Positions 41,222 through 51,933 of a stretch of DNA of 64,000 nucleotides are shown piece by piece. A model generated the notes under the pieces. It was not told where the DNA came from, searched no databases, and saw only the letters and a program-made list of their open reading frames with translations. The stretch is from Williamsia sp. DF01-3 (lineage in GTDB: Bacteria; Actinomycetota; Actinomycetes; Mycobacteriales; Mycobacteriaceae): NCBI RefSeq assembly GCF_023051145.1, contig NZ_JALKFS010000005.1, positions 3,923,733 through 3,987,732 of the forward strand, read 5' to 3'. How positions within the stretch are numbered: the first letter of the stretch is position 1; the number at the start of each line of letters is the position of its first letter. Position numbers and translations under genes: made by a program.

Positions 41222-42616
41222 TCAGCCCCGCACCACCCCGAGGATGCGGTCGACCAGCTCGTTGACCCGCTCCGCGGTCGGCGCCTCGACGTTGAGCCGC
41301 AGCAGGGGCTCGGTGTTGGAGGCACGCAGATTGAACCAGGACCCATCTGCGAGATCCACGGTGACGCCGTCCATCCGGGCGGTCTCGGTGATCTCGTCAC
41401 CGAAATCCGCGAGAACGGCCGCAGTGCGCGCGACCTGGTCGTCGACCGTTGAGTTGATTTCTCCTGAGCTCTTGTACCGCTCGTAGCGGGCCATCATCGC
41501 CGACAACGGCTGATCTGAGGCACCGAGCGCGGCAAGCACGTGCAACGCCGCGAGCAGCCCGGAGTCGGCGTTCCAGAAGTCCTTGAAGTAGTAGTGCGCG
41601 GAGTGTTCACCTCCGAACACCGCACCGGTGTCGGCCATCTCCTGCTTGATGAACGAATGCCCAACACGGGTCACCACCGGCGTCCCGCCCAGCTCTGTGA
41701 CCAGCTCGGGAACCGCGCGTGAAGTGATCAGATTGTGAATCACGATGGCGCCCGGATTCTTTGCGAGCTCACGTTCGGCCACCAGCGCGGTCACCGCTGA
41801 CGGCGACACGGGTTCACCCAGCTCATCGACCACGAAGCAGCGGTCGGCGTCCCCATCGAAGGCCAGCCCGATGTCGGCCCCGGTCTCGCGCACATACGCC
41901 TGCAAGTCCACCAGGTTCTTCGGATCGAGGGGGTTGGCCTCGTGGTTGGGAAATGTTCCGTCCAGCTCGAAGTAGAGTGAACGCACGGTGAACGCCTCAG
42001 ATCCGCCGAGGACCACCGGAACTGTGTGACCACCCATGCCATTGCCCGCATCCACGGCGACCGTCAGATGCCGCAGACCGGAAAGATCGACGAGCTTGTG
42101 CAGATACGCCGCATAGTCCGCCAACACATCGCGCTCGGTCAGGGTTCCCCTGGTGCTCTCGGGGGCCGCCGTGCCGTCCACCCCGTGCACCAGCTCGCGC
42201 GAGATGGTGGCCAGTCCGGTGTCCTGACCGACAGGTTTTGCACCGGCGCGGCACAGTTTGATGCCGTTGTACCGAGCCGGGTTGTGACTCGCGGTGAACA
42301 TGGCGCCGGGCCGATCCAGGAATCCCGACGCGAAGTACAGCTGGTCGGTGGACGCAAGACCGATCATGGTGACGTCCAGTCCCTCGGCCAGTGCGCCGTC
42401 CGCGAAGGCAGCGGCCAGTTCCGGCGACGACTCCCGCATGTCGTGGCCCACCACCAAACCCAACTGGCCCTCGGTGCGCATGAGGCGGCCGAACGAAGCT
42501 CCCACGCTCCTGACGAACTCCGAGTCGATCTGTTCGCCGACGAGACCACGTACGTCGTAGGCCTTGATGACGGCGCTGACCAACTCGGGGCTGAACAGCT
42601 GTGCGGGACGATCCAC
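41222..42616 (-). CDS. manB: Phosphomannomutase ManB/PmmA
   Basis: A 464-aa alpha-D-phosphohexomutase. The phosphoserine loop is TASHNPARYNG, the Mg site is DGDADRCFVVD and the sugar loop is GGEHSAHYYF. It makes mannose-1-P from mannose-6-P. The GTG at 42616 has AAGGAG about 7 nt upstream. It heads the manB-TobH-manA operon, as in Rv3257c-Rv3255c. Confidence 0.94.
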   Translation of the reverse strand: MDRPAQLFSPELVSAVIKAYDVRGLVGEQIDSEFVRSVGASFGRLMRTEGQLGLVVGHDMRESSPELAAAFADGALAEGLDVTMIGLASTDQLYFASGFLDRPGAMFTASHNPARYNGIKLCRAGAKPVGQDTGLATISRELVHGVDGTAAPESTRGTLTERDVLADYAAYLHKLVDLSGLRHLTVAVDAGNGMGGHTVPVVLGGSEAFTVRSLYFELDGTFPNHEANPLDPKNLVDLQAYVRETGADIGLAFDGDADRCFVVDELGEPVSPSAVTALVAERELAKNPGAIVIHNLITSRAVPELVTELGGTPVVTRVGHSFIKQEMADTGAVFGGEHSAHYYFKDFWNADSGLLAALHVLAALGASDQPLSAMMARYERYKSSGEINSTVDDQVARTAAVLADFGDEITETARMDGVTVDLADGSWFNLRASNTEPLLRLNVEAPTAERVNELVDRILGVVRG

Positions 42617-42702
42617 GGAATGGCTCCTTCTCATCGGGTGCATGTGCATCCATTGGAACTGGCGAAAAACGGCTCGGTCGACACCGGGGTCGCCGCGCAA
42701 TC

Positions 42703-43902
42703 ATGACCGAACTGCAGAGCCCCCAAAAAACTGACGCCCCTGTTACATCTTGGTACGCCCGAACCCGATTCGCCGAGTTCGCGGCGGCGCGTCTGGTTTC
42801 CGAGAGAGTGAACCTGGTCCTCGTCCGTCGCGTGACGGTCACCATCTGGGCCGCCACGATCATCGTGCTGCTGGCCACCAGGACCATGTCGTTCGGCAGA
42901 TCGTACGTTCTCGTGGCCCTCGGGCTCGGGCTTGCCGCGGCATCCATCGGACGACGGAACATCCTTTCGGTGGTGCGCGACTGGCTGCCGTTCGGTGTGC
43001 TGCTGGCGGTCTACGACTCCACTCGCGGTATCGCAGCCTTCCTCGGGATGCCGACCCAGTGGCACCTCGCGGTGGACGCGGACCGGTGGATGTTCCACGT
43101 CGTGCCGACCGTGTGGCTGCAAGAACACCTCAAGATGGCCGAGGCGCAGTGGTGGGAGGTGTTCACGAGTTTCGTGTACATGTCCTACTTCATCGTTCCC
43201 TACGCGGTCGCCGGCTTCTTGTGGCTCAAAGATCGTCTGCAGTGGCGTCGATTCGTCTTGCGGCTCATCGCCATCTTCTTCATCGGGTTGATCGGCTACA
43301 TCCTGGTGCCCGCCGCACCGCCATGGGCGGCGGCCAAATGCACCCCGGCCGAGGTCGCCGACGGATCGGCGTTCCCGCTCTGCATCACCCAGCCCGTCGA
43401 AGACGCCCCCGACGGCGGCCTGCTGGGCCCGGTGCAGCCGAGGCACGATGGCGCACAGCCGTACGTCGAGCGCATCTCCAGTCGCGGTTGGGATGTGCTG
43501 CACATCGGACCCGTCCGCGAGGTGCTCGAGGTCGGGCAGAAGAAGTCGAACCAGGTGGCCGCGATCCCGTCGCTGCACGCCGGTGTCACCGCACTGCTGG
43601 CCATGTTCATGTGGGGCCGCACCCGTGCGTTGGGACGCACGATGTACACCGGATACGCACTGGTGATGGCGTTCACGCTGGTGTATTCGGCCGAACACTA
43701 CGTGATCGACCTCTTCCTCGGCTGGGGCCTGGCAGCGCTCGTCATGGTTGGTTGCCACTACGGCGAGCGGGCGTGGACGAACCGCAAAGATCGACGGCTA
43801 CAGGCGGATTCGCAGGCGGCGTTCAGTCGACAGGATCAGGCAGTACTCGAAGGTGCCCGCGGCGACCTGGTCGAGGACGAGGAAGCGGATCGGGTCCGCT
43901 GA
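42703..43902 (+). CDS. PAP2-family integral membrane protein (inositol phosphotransferase-like)
   Basis: A 399-aa membrane protein with several spans and the PAP2 motifs AAIPSLHAGVTALLAMF and YSAEHYVIDLFLGW. This pattern resembles enzymes such as AUR1/IPC-synthase-like phosphotransferases, so it may move a phosphorylated head group onto a lipid. Location beside the mannose genes suggests envelope lipid or glycan work. The 3' end overlaps the DUF3499 gene on the other strand by 80 nt. Confidence 0.85.
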   Translation: MTELQSPQKTDAPVTSWYARTRFAEFAAARLVSERVNLVLVRRVTVTIWAATIIVLLATRTMSFGRSYVLVALGLGLAAASIGRRNILSVVRDWLPFGVLLAVYDSTRGIAAFLGMPTQWHLAVDADRWMFHVVPTVWLQEHLKMAEAQWWEVFTSFVYMSYFIVPYAVAGFLWLKDRLQWRRFVLRLIAIFFIGLIGYILVPAAPPWAAAKCTPAEVADGSAFPLCITQPVEDAPDGGLLGPVQPRHDGAQPYVERISSRGWDVLHIGPVREVLEVGQKKSNQVAAIPSLHAGVTALLAMFMWGRTRALGRTMYTGYALVMAFTLVYSAEHYVIDLFLGWGLAALVMVGCHYGERAWTNRKDRRLQADSQAAFSRQDQAVLEGARGDLVEDEEADRVR

Positions 43903-44263
43903 GCGAACCGTTGCCACGAGGCGCGGGGCGCTCATGGGATCCGATCGACTCGCCGGAACGTACGGACGACGAGCGGGGCACCAGTCCCCCACCGCCGGCT
44001 GCCTCACGGACAGCCTCGGCAAGAGCGGTCAGATCGTCCTCGTCCCGCAGAGGCTGGGCGAACCCACCCTCACTGCGCAGCATCTCCCACCCCCGAGGCA
44101 CGGTGATCCGCGTGGCGTGCGTGTCACACAGATCCCACGAATGAGGTTCGGCCGAGGTCGCCAGCGGACCGACCACCGCGGTCGAGTCCGAATACACAAA
44201 AGTCAGAGTTGCCACCGCCGGATTGGCGCAACCGGGCCTGGAACACTGACGTGGGAGCCTCAC
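43823..44263 (-). CDS. DUF3499 family protein (Rv3258c-like)
   Basis: A 146-aa protein with N-terminal metal-binding-looking Cys residues (CSRPGCANPAVATLTF and DLCDTHA) and a Gly/Pro-rich tail ending HLRVLPDP, as in the DUF3499 family. Function is unknown. It is divergent from the metallopeptidase-like gene and tail-overlaps the PAP2 gene. Confidence 0.88.
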   Translation of the reverse strand: MRLPRQCSRPGCANPAVATLTFVYSDSTAVVGPLATSAEPHSWDLCDTHATRITVPRGWEMLRSEGGFAQPLRDEDDLTALAEAVREAAGGGGLVPRSSSVRSGESIGSHERPAPRGNGSLSGPDPLPRPRPGRRGHLRVLPDPVD

Positions 44264-44337
44264 GGAGGAAGATTATCCCGACCGACTGGCGGGTCGTAGC
44301 AGGACACACCGTCCGCGACTGCCTAGACTTGCGCTCT

Positions 44338-44844
44338 ATGGCTCCCATTCGTCCTCCGCTGGCACGACCGCGGCGCCGGCGAACCTCACGTGGTGTTCCA
44401 CGGGTCCGTGATCGGCGGGGCCGCGGATTGCGTTCGACGTTGCTGCCTACCCACGTCCCCGCCTGGACCAGCCGGTCACAGTCGTTCGATGCGGTGGTAC
44501 TCGAGGCATTCGCCGAAATCGACGCGCGTTGGCATGCCCGGTTGACCGACCTGGACATCGCGGTGGACGACGTGCCGAGGATGCTCCCGCGCGACCCCGA
44601 GACCGTTCAATGGCCGGTGGAGGTGACGGCCGACGGCCCGATACCTCTTGCCCGGCTCATCCCGTCCGGCATGGACTCGCAGGGGCGAGCCACCAAAGCG
44701 CGCATATTGTTGTTCCGCCGCCCGCTGGAGAGCAGGGCGAAAAAAGGTGCAGATCTGCTGGACCTCGTACACGAGGTCCTGGTGCAGCAGGTCGCTGCAC
44801 ACCTCGGTGTCGACGAGGACACGATCGATCCGCCACCGACCTGA
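44338..44844 (+). CDS. Zincin-like metallopeptidase family protein (Rv3259-like)
   Basis: A 168-aa protein with an Arg-rich N-terminus and a zincin-type C-terminus. The usual HExxH is degenerate here (HEVLVQQVAAHLG), so it may not be an active protease. TAGACT is 10 nt before the ATG (leaderless). It is convergent with whiB2, and the order Rv3258c-Rv3259-whiB2 is kept. Confidence 0.75.
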   Translation: MAPIRPPLARPRRRRTSRGVPRVRDRRGRGLRSTLLPTHVPAWTSRSQSFDAVVLEAFAEIDARWHARLTDLDIAVDDVPRMLPRDPETVQWPVEVTADGPIPLARLIPSGMDSQGRATKARILLFRRPLESRAKKGADLLDLVHEVLVQQVAAHLGVDEDTIDPPPT

Positions 44845-44940
44845 GAGGCGCTGAACAGACCCCGCTTACCGAGCTCGTCGACGGCTTCAGCGCAGACGCC
44901 CCGAGCTCACAGAGCGAGGGTGCAGAGAAAAGCGAGAGAC

Positions 44941-45297
44941 CTAGACGATCCCGCGCTTGATACGGCGACGTTCACGCTCTGACAGGCCGCCCCAGATTCC
45001 GAAGCGTTCATCTTTGTGCAGCGCGTATTCCAGGCATTCCGGACGTACTTCACAACCCTGGCAAATGCGCTTGGCTTCCCGGGTCGAACCGCCCTTTTCA
45101 GGGAAAAAAGCTTCTGGATCGGTCTGTGCGCACAGCGCACGGTCCTGCCACTGGTCTTCGACCGCTTCGAACATATCATCGAATGCCGACGTGACCAGGC
45201 TCAGGCGAGGACGTTCAGTTTGGTTGGTTTCGGATGCATTCGATTGCGAATCGACTTGCGGTTCAAGGCTGTTGGTAGCCATGTGTTCCAGAGCCAT
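44941..45297 (-). CDS. whiB2: WhiB2-like iron-sulfur regulator
   Basis: A 118-aa WhiB protein with four Fe-S cysteines, Cys56-x22-Cys79-x2-Cys82-x5-Cys88, and the GIWGGLSERERRR motif. WhiB2/WhiA-type proteins control septation and growth in actinobacteria. The ATG at 45297 has GAGGAGG upstream; an inner ATG at 45282 is possible. It carries an N-terminal extension of about 45 residues. Confidence 0.95.
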   Translation of the reverse strand: MALEHMATNSLEPQVDSQSNASETNQTERPRLSLVTSAFDDMFEAVEDQWQDRALCAQTDPEAFFPEKGGSTREAKRICQGCEVRPECLEYALHKDERFGIWGGLSERERRRIKRGIV

Positions 45298-45641
45298 CGT
45301 CCCGCCTCCTCATCTCACTTCGAATTGTGCAGTTGGTCAATCGGATTCGAACAAGTGATCGATCCCCGTGCCCCGCAACAATTCTCGCTGTCAAAACAGG
45401 GAATGACACTGATGTGATTAGACACGGGTTTGGGTGTCCAGGTCAAGCTCAGCGGGGAAATTGCTTTATCACCCCTCTGCCCGATTTCGTTGTCTCGACA
45501 CGGCGCAGAGCGAGGAAAAGTCAGGCGAGGATATCGAATCGCCGCAAAAACCCCCAAATTGCGCGACGTCGCCGTGAGCAACGTTACGTGCACTCGGCTC
45601 ACTTCGCTGGCACTCTCGGCAAGCGCCTACCCTGGTTCCCT
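45298..45641. other. whiB2-fbiA divergent intergenic region
   Basis: 344 nt with no supported gene. It is a bit less GC-rich than the coding DNA, with AT-rich stretches near 45400-45430 and 45540-45560. TACCCT at 45629-45634 is a likely -10 for leaderless fbiA. It must also hold the whiB2 promoter. I see no clear terminator or operator. Confidence 0.6.
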
Positions 45642-46643
45642 GTGAAGGTGACGGTTCTCGTCGGAGGCGTCGGTGGCGCCCGGTTTCTGCAAGGTGTACG
45701 TGAACTCCTGGGACATACCCCGTTCCCGGAGGTTCTCGCGTCCGGTCGCGCCCCGGCCGACCATGAGGTGACGGCAATCGTCAACGTGGGAGACGACGCG
45801 TGGATGCACGGGGTCCGGATCTGTCCGGACCTCGACACCTGCATGTACACACTCGGTGACGGCATCGACACGGAGCGCGGCTGGGGCCGACGCGGGGAGA
45901 CGTGGCACGCCAAGGAGGAACTGGCTGCCTATGGCGCCGACCCCGATTGGTTCGGGCTGGGTGACCGTGACCTGGCGACCCATCTCATCCGCACGCAGAT
46001 GCTCGATGCGGGTTACCGGCTCAGCGATGTGACCGCAGCGCTGTGCCGACGGTGGGATCCGGGCGTTCGCCTGTTGCCCGCCACCGATGACCGCCACGAG
46101 ACCCACGTCGTCGTCAGCAAGGAAGAGGACGAGAAGGTCGCGATTCACTTCCAGGAATGGTGGGTGCGTCACCGAGCGCAGATCCCGACCCACGGGTTCG
46201 CCCAGGTCGGTTCGGACGATGCCAAAGCCGCGCCCGGGGTTCTCGATGCCATCGCCGATGCCGACATCGTCTTGCTGGCACCGTCGAACCCCGTGGTCAG
46301 TGTCGGCGCAATCCTCTCGGTCCCCGGCATCCGGGGAGCGTTGCGGACAACCGCCGCACCGGTCGTCGGCATCTCCCCGATCATCGGGACCAGTCCCCTG
46401 CGCGGCATGGCCGACGAGTGTCTCTCGGTCATCGGCGTGGAGACGAGCCCCGAAGGTGTCGGTCGGCACTATGGAGCGCGTAGCGGCAACGGCATCCTCG
46501 ACGGGTGGCTCATCGCACAGGGCGACACCGCCGACATCCCCGGTGTGGCGGTCGCGTCTGTTCCCCTGCTGATGAGCAATCCGGAGACGACGGCCCAGAT
46601 GGTCCGCGACGCATGTGATCTCGTGGGTGTGGCGCATGGATGA
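45642..46643 (+). CDS. fbiA: 2-phospho-L-lactate transferase FbiA (CofD)
   Basis: A 333-aa enzyme of coenzyme F420 synthesis, joining the guanylated phospho(enolpyruvyl/lactyl) group to FO. The family start [16 protein letters not shown] and [24 protein letters not shown] are intact, as is the [13 protein letters not shown] segment. GTG start with TACCCT just upstream. The stop overlaps fbiB by 8 nt. Confidence 0.95.
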   Translation: MKVTVLVGGVGGARFLQGVRELLGHTPFPEVLASGRAPADHEVTAIVNVGDDAWMHGVRICPDLDTCMYTLGDGIDTERGWGRRGETWHAKEELAAYGADPDWFGLGDRDLATHLIRTQMLDAGYRLSDVTAALCRRWDPGVRLLPATDDRHETHVVVSKEEDEKVAIHFQEWWVRHRAQIPTHGFAQVGSDDAKAAPGVLDAIADADIVLLAPSNPVVSVGAILSVPGIRGALRTTAAPVVGISPIIGTSPLRGMADECLSVIGVETSPEGVGRHYGARSGNGILDGWLIAQGDTADIPGVAVASVPLLMSNPETTAQMVRDACDLVGVAHG

Positions 46644-47979
46644 GGACCACGCCGCCGGTGGGACGATCCAGATCCTGCCGATCGCCGGCCTGCCGCGGTT
46701 CCGGGCGGGTGACGATCTCGCCGGTGCGTTGGCAACGGCGGCCGATTGGTTGCGTACCGGCGACATCTTGGTGGTGACCAGCAAGATCATCTCGAAGGTC
46801 GAGGGCCGGATGGTGCCGGCCCCCACCGACCCGGAAGCCCGCGACATCGCCCGTCGCGCCCTCGTGGACTCCGAAGCGGTGCGGGTGGTGGCCCGAAAGG
46901 GCCGCACACTGATCACCGAGAACAAGCTCGGCATCGTTCAGGCGGCATCGGGCGTCGACGGCTCCAACGTCGACGGTGACGAATTGGCACTGCTCCCCAC
47001 CGATCCTGACGCCAGCGCTGCGGCCCTGCGCGCGTCCCTGCGCGACCGACTGGGCATCGACGTGGCCGTATTGATCACAGACACGATGGGACGGGCCTGG
47101 CGGGTCGGACAGACCGACGTGGCAATCGGAGCCGCAGGTATCGCTGTCACCCACCCGTACGAGGGTTCGGTCGACGAGTACGGCAATCCGCTGATCGTCA
47201 CCGACATCGCCGTCGCCGACGAACTCGCCGCAGCCGCCGATCTCGTCAAGGGCAAACTGGGCGAGATCCCGGTGGCGGTGGTGCGTGGTCTGACTCCGCG
47301 CGGAAACGGCACCACCGCAAGGGATCTCCTTCGTCCCGGCGAGGAAGACCTGTTCTGGTTGGGTACTGCCGAAGCCATCGATGTGGGTCGGCGGCAAGCG
47401 GTCCTCATGCGCAGGTCGGTCCGTGATTTCACGGACGAACCGGTACCGGCCGATGTGATGAGGGCAGCATTCGCCGACGCCCTGACCGCACCTGCACCGC
47501 ACCACAGTCGTCCGGTGCGCTTCGTGTGGCTGCGCGACCGCACCCGTCGCGTTGCGTTGCTGGACGCCATGGCACGTAAGTGGCGTCACGACCTGACCGA
47601 CGACGGCAAGACCGAATCGTCGATCAGCAAGAGGGTGGCGCGCGGTCAATTGCTCTATCGGGCGCCAGAAGTCGTCATCCCCGTGCTGACAGGCGATGGG
47701 CGGCACGACTATCCGGACGACCGGAGGACGGCGGCGGAGCACACGATGTTCACCGTGGCTGCCGGTGCCGCCGTGCAGGGCCTGCTCGTTGCACTGGCCG
47801 TGCGTGATGTCGGGAGTTGCTGGGTGGGTTCGACGATCTTCGCGCCGGACGCGGTGAGAGCCGAGCTCGGACTTCCAGACGACTGGGAACCGCTCGGCGC
47901 CGTCGCCATCGGATTCCCCACCGGCCGGCTCGAACCGAGGACGCCTACGAACACCGACGACCTGGTGGTGGAACTGTGA
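46636..47979 (+). CDS. fbiB: F420-0:gamma-glutamyl ligase FbiB, bifunctional
   Basis: A 447-aa two-domain enzyme. The N-terminal ligase adds glutamates to F420-0 ([32 protein letters not shown]), and the C-terminal domain (about 250-447) is nitroreductase-like ([36 protein letters not shown]), reducing dehydro-F420-0. It overlaps both fbiA (8 nt) and the next Nudix gene (4 nt), so all three are co-translated. Confidence 0.95.
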   Translation: MDEDHAAGGTIQILPIAGLPRFRAGDDLAGALATAADWLRTGDILVVTSKIISKVEGRMVPAPTDPEARDIARRALVDSEAVRVVARKGRTLITENKLGIVQAASGVDGSNVDGDELALLPTDPDASAAALRASLRDRLGIDVAVLITDTMGRAWRVGQTDVAIGAAGIAVTHPYEGSVDEYGNPLIVTDIAVADELAAAADLVKGKLGEIPVAVVRGLTPRGNGTTARDLLRPGEEDLFWLGTAEAIDVGRRQAVLMRRSVRDFTDEPVPADVMRAAFADALTAPAPHHSRPVRFVWLRDRTRRVALLDAMARKWRHDLTDDGKTESSISKRVARGQLLYRAPEVVIPVLTGDGRHDYPDDRRTAAEHTMFTVAAGAAVQGLLVALAVRDVGSCWVGSTIFAPDAVRAELGLPDDWEPLGAVAIGFPTGRLEPRTPTNTDDLVVEL

Positions 47980-48551
47980 GCGCCCAGAGTCTGCACCGCT
48001 CGACCACCGAACTGCTCACCGGATGGCAGGCACCTGACCCGCACCAGGATTCGTTACGTCACACCGTGCTCGCGTTCCTGGCGGCCGCACCGCGCGGGTG
48101 CCTTCGCGAGAGTGCGGCGGGGCACATCACCGCGTCGACCATCGTGATCAACGCGGCCCGCACCCACGTGCTGCTCACGTTGCATCCCCGGGTCGGCAAG
48201 TGGATCCAGCTCGGTGGGCACTGCGAGGACACGGACGAGACCATCGCCGACGTCGCCACTCGCGAGGCGCGAGAGGAATCCGGGATCGCCGGCCTCGACG
48301 TCGTACCGGAGCTGGTCCAGATCCACACGCACCCGATCACCTGCTCGCTGGGTGTACCCACCCGGCACCTCGACCTACGGTTCGCGGCGTTTGCCGACGA
48401 CAATGCCGACGGCACCCTGCCTGCCATCGTCCGCAGCGACGAGTCGGTGGATCTGGATTGGTGGCCCATCGACGCGCTGCCCGAGAACACCGAACACCCC
48501 GCCATCCCGGCGCTGATCGACGCAGCGCTCAGCACTGCAGCCGGTCGCTAG
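47976..48551 (+). CDS. Nudix hydrolase
   Basis: A 191-aa Nudix protein with a standard box [27 protein letters not shown] start overlapping the fbiB stop (GTGA). It follows fbiAB, so it may clean up a nucleotide or F420 precursor, but the substrate is unknown. The stop overlaps the glgC stop on the other strand by 3-4 nt. Confidence 0.88.
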   Translation: MSAQSLHRSTTELLTGWQAPDPHQDSLRHTVLAFLAAAPRGCLRESAAGHITASTIVINAARTHVLLTLHPRVGKWIQLGGHCEDTDETIADVATREAREESGIAGLDVVPELVQIHTHPITCSLGVPTRHLDLRFAAFADDNADGTLPAIVRSDESVDLDWWPIDALPENTEHPAIPALIDAALSTAAGR

Positions 48552-49764
48552 ACCCGTACGCCCTTGCCGATGGCCACGACGCCGCCGTTGCTGAAAGCGA
48601 AACGCTCGCGGTCACGTTGTTCGTCGACGCCGACGATCTCGCCGTCTGACACCACGACGTTCTTGTCCAGGATGGCCTTTCGAACGACCGCCCCCTTACC
48701 GATCCGCACACCCGGCATCAGCACGCTGCCTTCGACGGTGGCGCCGTCTTCGACGATCACGTTGGAACTCAGGACAGAGTTGCGAACGGTGGCTGCAGAG
48801 ATGATGCTCCCCGCCCCCACCATCGACTCCTGCGCGAGGCCCCCTGGACGAACTTCGCAGGCGCCACCAGATAGTCCGCGGAGCCGTGGATGGGCCAGCG
48901 CCGGTTGTAGAGGTTGAAGATCGGGTGCACCGACACCAGGTCCATGTGGGCGTCGTAGAAGGCGTCGAGGGTGCCGACGTCACGCCAGTATCCGCGGTCG
49001 CGGTCCGTGGCCCCGGGCACCTGGTTGTCCTTGAAGTCGTAGACGAACGCCTCACCGCGGTCGACGAAGGCCGGGATGATGTCGCCGCCCATGTCGTGGT
49101 CGGAGTCGGGATTGTCGGCGTCGGCCTTGATCGCCCTCACCAAGGCGTCGGCTGTGAAGACGTAGTTGCCCATCGATGCGAACGTCGCGTCCGGATCGTC
49201 CGGCGTGCCGGGCGGATCGGCGGGCTTCTCGAGGAACTGGGTGATCTTGCCGCTGTCGTCGGAATCGATACAGCCGAACGCCACGGCCTCCGCACGCGGA
49301 ACCCGGATGCCCGCCACCGTGCACTCGGCACCAGAAGCGATGTGGGCCTCGACCATCTGCTCGGGATCCATCCGGTAGACGTGGTCGGCGCCGAACACGA
49401 CGATGTACTCGGGCTCCTCGTCGTAAACCAGGTTCAACGACTGGAAGATCGCATCGGCGCTACCGGTGTACCAGCGGGGTCCGAGCCGTTGCTGCGCCGG
49501 GACAGGCGTGATGTATTCGCCGTTGAACCCCGATGGCCGCCAGGTCTGCGAGATGTGGCGGTCGAGCGAGTGCGACTTGTACTGCGTGAGCACGCACAGC
49601 CGCGAATACCCGGCGTTGACGAGGTTGCTGAGGACGAAGTCGATGAGCCGGTATCCGCCACCGAACGGCACGGCGGGTTTGGCGCGGTCCATCGTCAACG
49701 GAAAGAGTCGTTTCCCCTCGCCGCCGGCGAGGACGATCCCGAGGACGTGGCGCTGTGAAATCAC
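48548..49764 (-). CDS. glgC: Glucose-1-phosphate adenylyltransferase GlgC, frameshifted
   Basis: ADP-glucose pyrophosphorylase, the first step of glycogen/alpha-glucan synthesis. The N-terminal frame encodes [32 protein letters not shown] and [11 protein letters not shown] up to the AKFVQG motif, then shifts. The C-terminal beta-helix ([19 protein letters not shown] and on) is in another frame to 48548. One base is missing in the five-C run at 48840-48844. The GTG start at 49764 has AAGGG just upstream. Probably a sequencing error. Confidence 0.9.
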
Positions 49765-49917
49765 CCCTTAAACCTATCCGTCAAGTGACGTCGCGGCCAG
49801 AGACAACAGGCGAGAGTTTCGAAATCGCTTGCGCTATCGCGACACAACTTCTGATCACACGGCGGGATTGAAGTGCACCGATGGCGTTACGGCCTTCGCC
49901 CGACTAGCGTCAGACCC

Positions 49918-51087
49918 ATGCGCGTGGCGATGATGACCAGGGAATATCCACCAGAAGTGTACGGCGGCGCCGGAGTCCACGTCACCGAATTGGTGCGCCA
50001 TCTGCGCCACCTCGCCACGGTCGACGTGCACTGCATGGGCGCTCCGCGTGAGACCGCTCAGGTCCACGGAGTCGATCCCGGCCTCGAAGGCGCCAACGCG
50101 GCGATCACCACACTGTCGTCGGATCTACGGATGGCGGTGGCCGCCGAAGGTGCATCGGTCGCCCATTCACACACCTGGTACACCGGGCTCGCCGGCCACC
50201 TCGCCGCGCAGCTGCACGGGATACCCCATGTGCTGACCGCACATTCACTCGAACCCCGCAGACCATGGAAAGCCGAGCAACTCGGCGGTGGATACCGCGT
50301 GTCGAGCTGGGTGGAGAAGAACGCCGTCGAATACGCAGATGCAGTGATCGCGGTCAGTTCGGGCATGCGGATCGACGTGTGTGATGCGTATCCGCGCCTC
50401 GACCCGGACAAAGTGCATGTTGTCCGCAACGGCATCGACACCCACACGTGGCACCCGGTGGACGCCGCCGACTCGACGTCGGTCCTGACCGACATCGGCG
50501 TCGATCCGTCACGCCCCATCGCGGTGTTCGTCGGTCGCATCACCCGGCAAAAGGGTGTTCGCCACCTGATCGCGGCAGCCCACCACATGGACCCCGATCT
50601 GCAACTGGTGCTCTGTGCCGGGGCACCCGACACCCCAGAGATCGGTGCCGAGATCGCCGAAGCCGTGGAGCACCTGTCTGCCGCCCGTTCGGGGGTGTTC
50701 TGGGTGCGCGAGATGTTGCCCACCGAGAAGGTTCGGGAAATCCTTTCGGCTGCAACGGTATTCATCTGCCCGTCGATTTACGAGCCGCTGGGGATTGTCA
50801 ACTTGGAAGCCATGGCATGCGGAACCGCGGTCGTGGCCTCTGACGTCGGTGGCATCCCCGAGGTGGTCCGAGACGAGGTCACCGGCCTACTGGTGCACTA
50901 CAGCGAGGACAACACGCGCGACTTCGAACACGATCTTGCCGCGGCGGTGAATCGGGTGGTCGCAGATCCGGTTCAGGCCGCAGCCATGGGTGCAGCCGGC
51001 CGCGAACGCGCCATTGCCGAATTCTCGTGGGACTCGATCGCCGAGCAGACGCTGTCGATCTACGAAACTGTCTGCGCCACAGGCTGA
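49918..51087 (+). CDS. glgM: Glycogen synthase-like glucosyltransferase (GlgM/GlgA)
   Basis: A 389-aa GT4 enzyme, equivalent to Rv1212c. GlgM makes maltose-1-phosphate from ADP-glucose for the GlgE route. Motifs: MTREYPPEVYGGAGVHVTEL, IAVFVGRITRQKGVRHLI and PSIYEPLGIVNLEAMACGTAVV. TAGCGT is 8 nt before the ATG (leaderless-like). It is divergent from glgC. The 3' end overlaps the rlmA-like gene. Confidence 0.93.
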   Translation: MRVAMMTREYPPEVYGGAGVHVTELVRHLRHLATVDVHCMGAPRETAQVHGVDPGLEGANAAITTLSSDLRMAVAAEGASVAHSHTWYTGLAGHLAAQLHGIPHVLTAHSLEPRRPWKAEQLGGGYRVSSWVEKNAVEYADAVIAVSSGMRIDVCDAYPRLDPDKVHVVRNGIDTHTWHPVDAADSTSVLTDIGVDPSRPIAVFVGRITRQKGVRHLIAAAHHMDPDLQLVLCAGAPDTPEIGAEIAEAVEHLSAARSGVFWVREMLPTEKVREILSAATVFICPSIYEPLGIVNLEAMACGTAVVASDVGGIPEVVRDEVTGLLVHYSEDNTRDFEHDLAAAVNRVVADPVQAAAMGAAGRERAIAEFSWDSIAEQTLSIYETVCATG

Positions 51088-51895
51088 TACACCTGGACGG
51101 TCGTCGACACCGTCACCGACAGCGGGTCGGGCAGACCGGAAAGCTTCGTGGCGACATCGCCTGGTGTCAGATGGAATGCGGACGGACCCATGAGGACCAC
51201 ATCGGCTATCTCAGAATGCGACAGGGCAACCGAGTACTCGACCAGGGTGCGTTCGATGCGGACGAAGGTGCCCGCCATGCTGTTGCCGATCCGCTCGGAC
51301 TTGTCCTTGTCCACTCCGATCATGCCCACGGCGTCCACCAGTTCGCGCAGGTGGCGAGGCGTCGGGGTCACCACCACCAGCTTGCCGTCGGCCCTGAGCA
51401 CTCGCGCGAACTCCGGTACGTTGCGCGGCGAGAACACCGACAACGCAAGATCGATCACCCGATCGGCGACCGGAAAGGGTTGCCAGCCATCAGCGACGAC
51501 GGCACCGATGTCCCCCGGCAGCCGACCGAGTTGCCGCGCCGCGATCTTCGAGAGGTCGATGCCGACGCCGCGCCCGCCCGACGCATCGACCGCGGCCGAC
51601 AGGTAGTGCCCGGTACCCGCACCCACGTCGAGAATCGTTGCGCCAGGCGCGCACTGATCGCGTACCGCGGAGAGAATCGGGTTGTAGAAACCCGCGTTCA
51701 AGAATCTTGTTCGGGCACCGAGCATCTCGGCGGTGTCCGAACGAAAACTGCTCCCCCGCCCCCGAGCAGGCTGACGTATCCCTGCTTCGAGATGTCGAAA
51801 CTATGGCCGCCGGTGCACCAGAGAGTGCGGTCGGCGCACTCGAATGGTGCCCGGCACACCGGACAACACAAGAGATCGACCACTGCAGAAAGCAT
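51060..51895 (-). CDS. 23S rRNA (guanine-N1)-methyltransferase RlmA-like, frameshifted
   Basis: Methyltransferase with an N-terminal zinc-binding segment (LLCCPVCRAPF, CTGGHSFDISKQGYVSLL) and a class I core (TILDVGAGTGHYLSA, ADGKLVVVTPTPRHL), as in RlmA/TlrB, which methylate G745/G748 of 23S rRNA. The two parts lie in different frames; one base is missing in the five-C run at 51753-51757. Read through, the two halves join smoothly. Probably a sequencing error. Confidence 0.85.
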
Positions 51896-51933
51896 GGTCG
51901 ATCGTCTCCTTGTTGTTGCTGCGTGTCACCGGA

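Noticed and set aside
45430-45645. A 71-codon frame before fbiA
   Set aside because: No ribosome-binding site, no domain, and it runs into the fbiA start region; likely chance.
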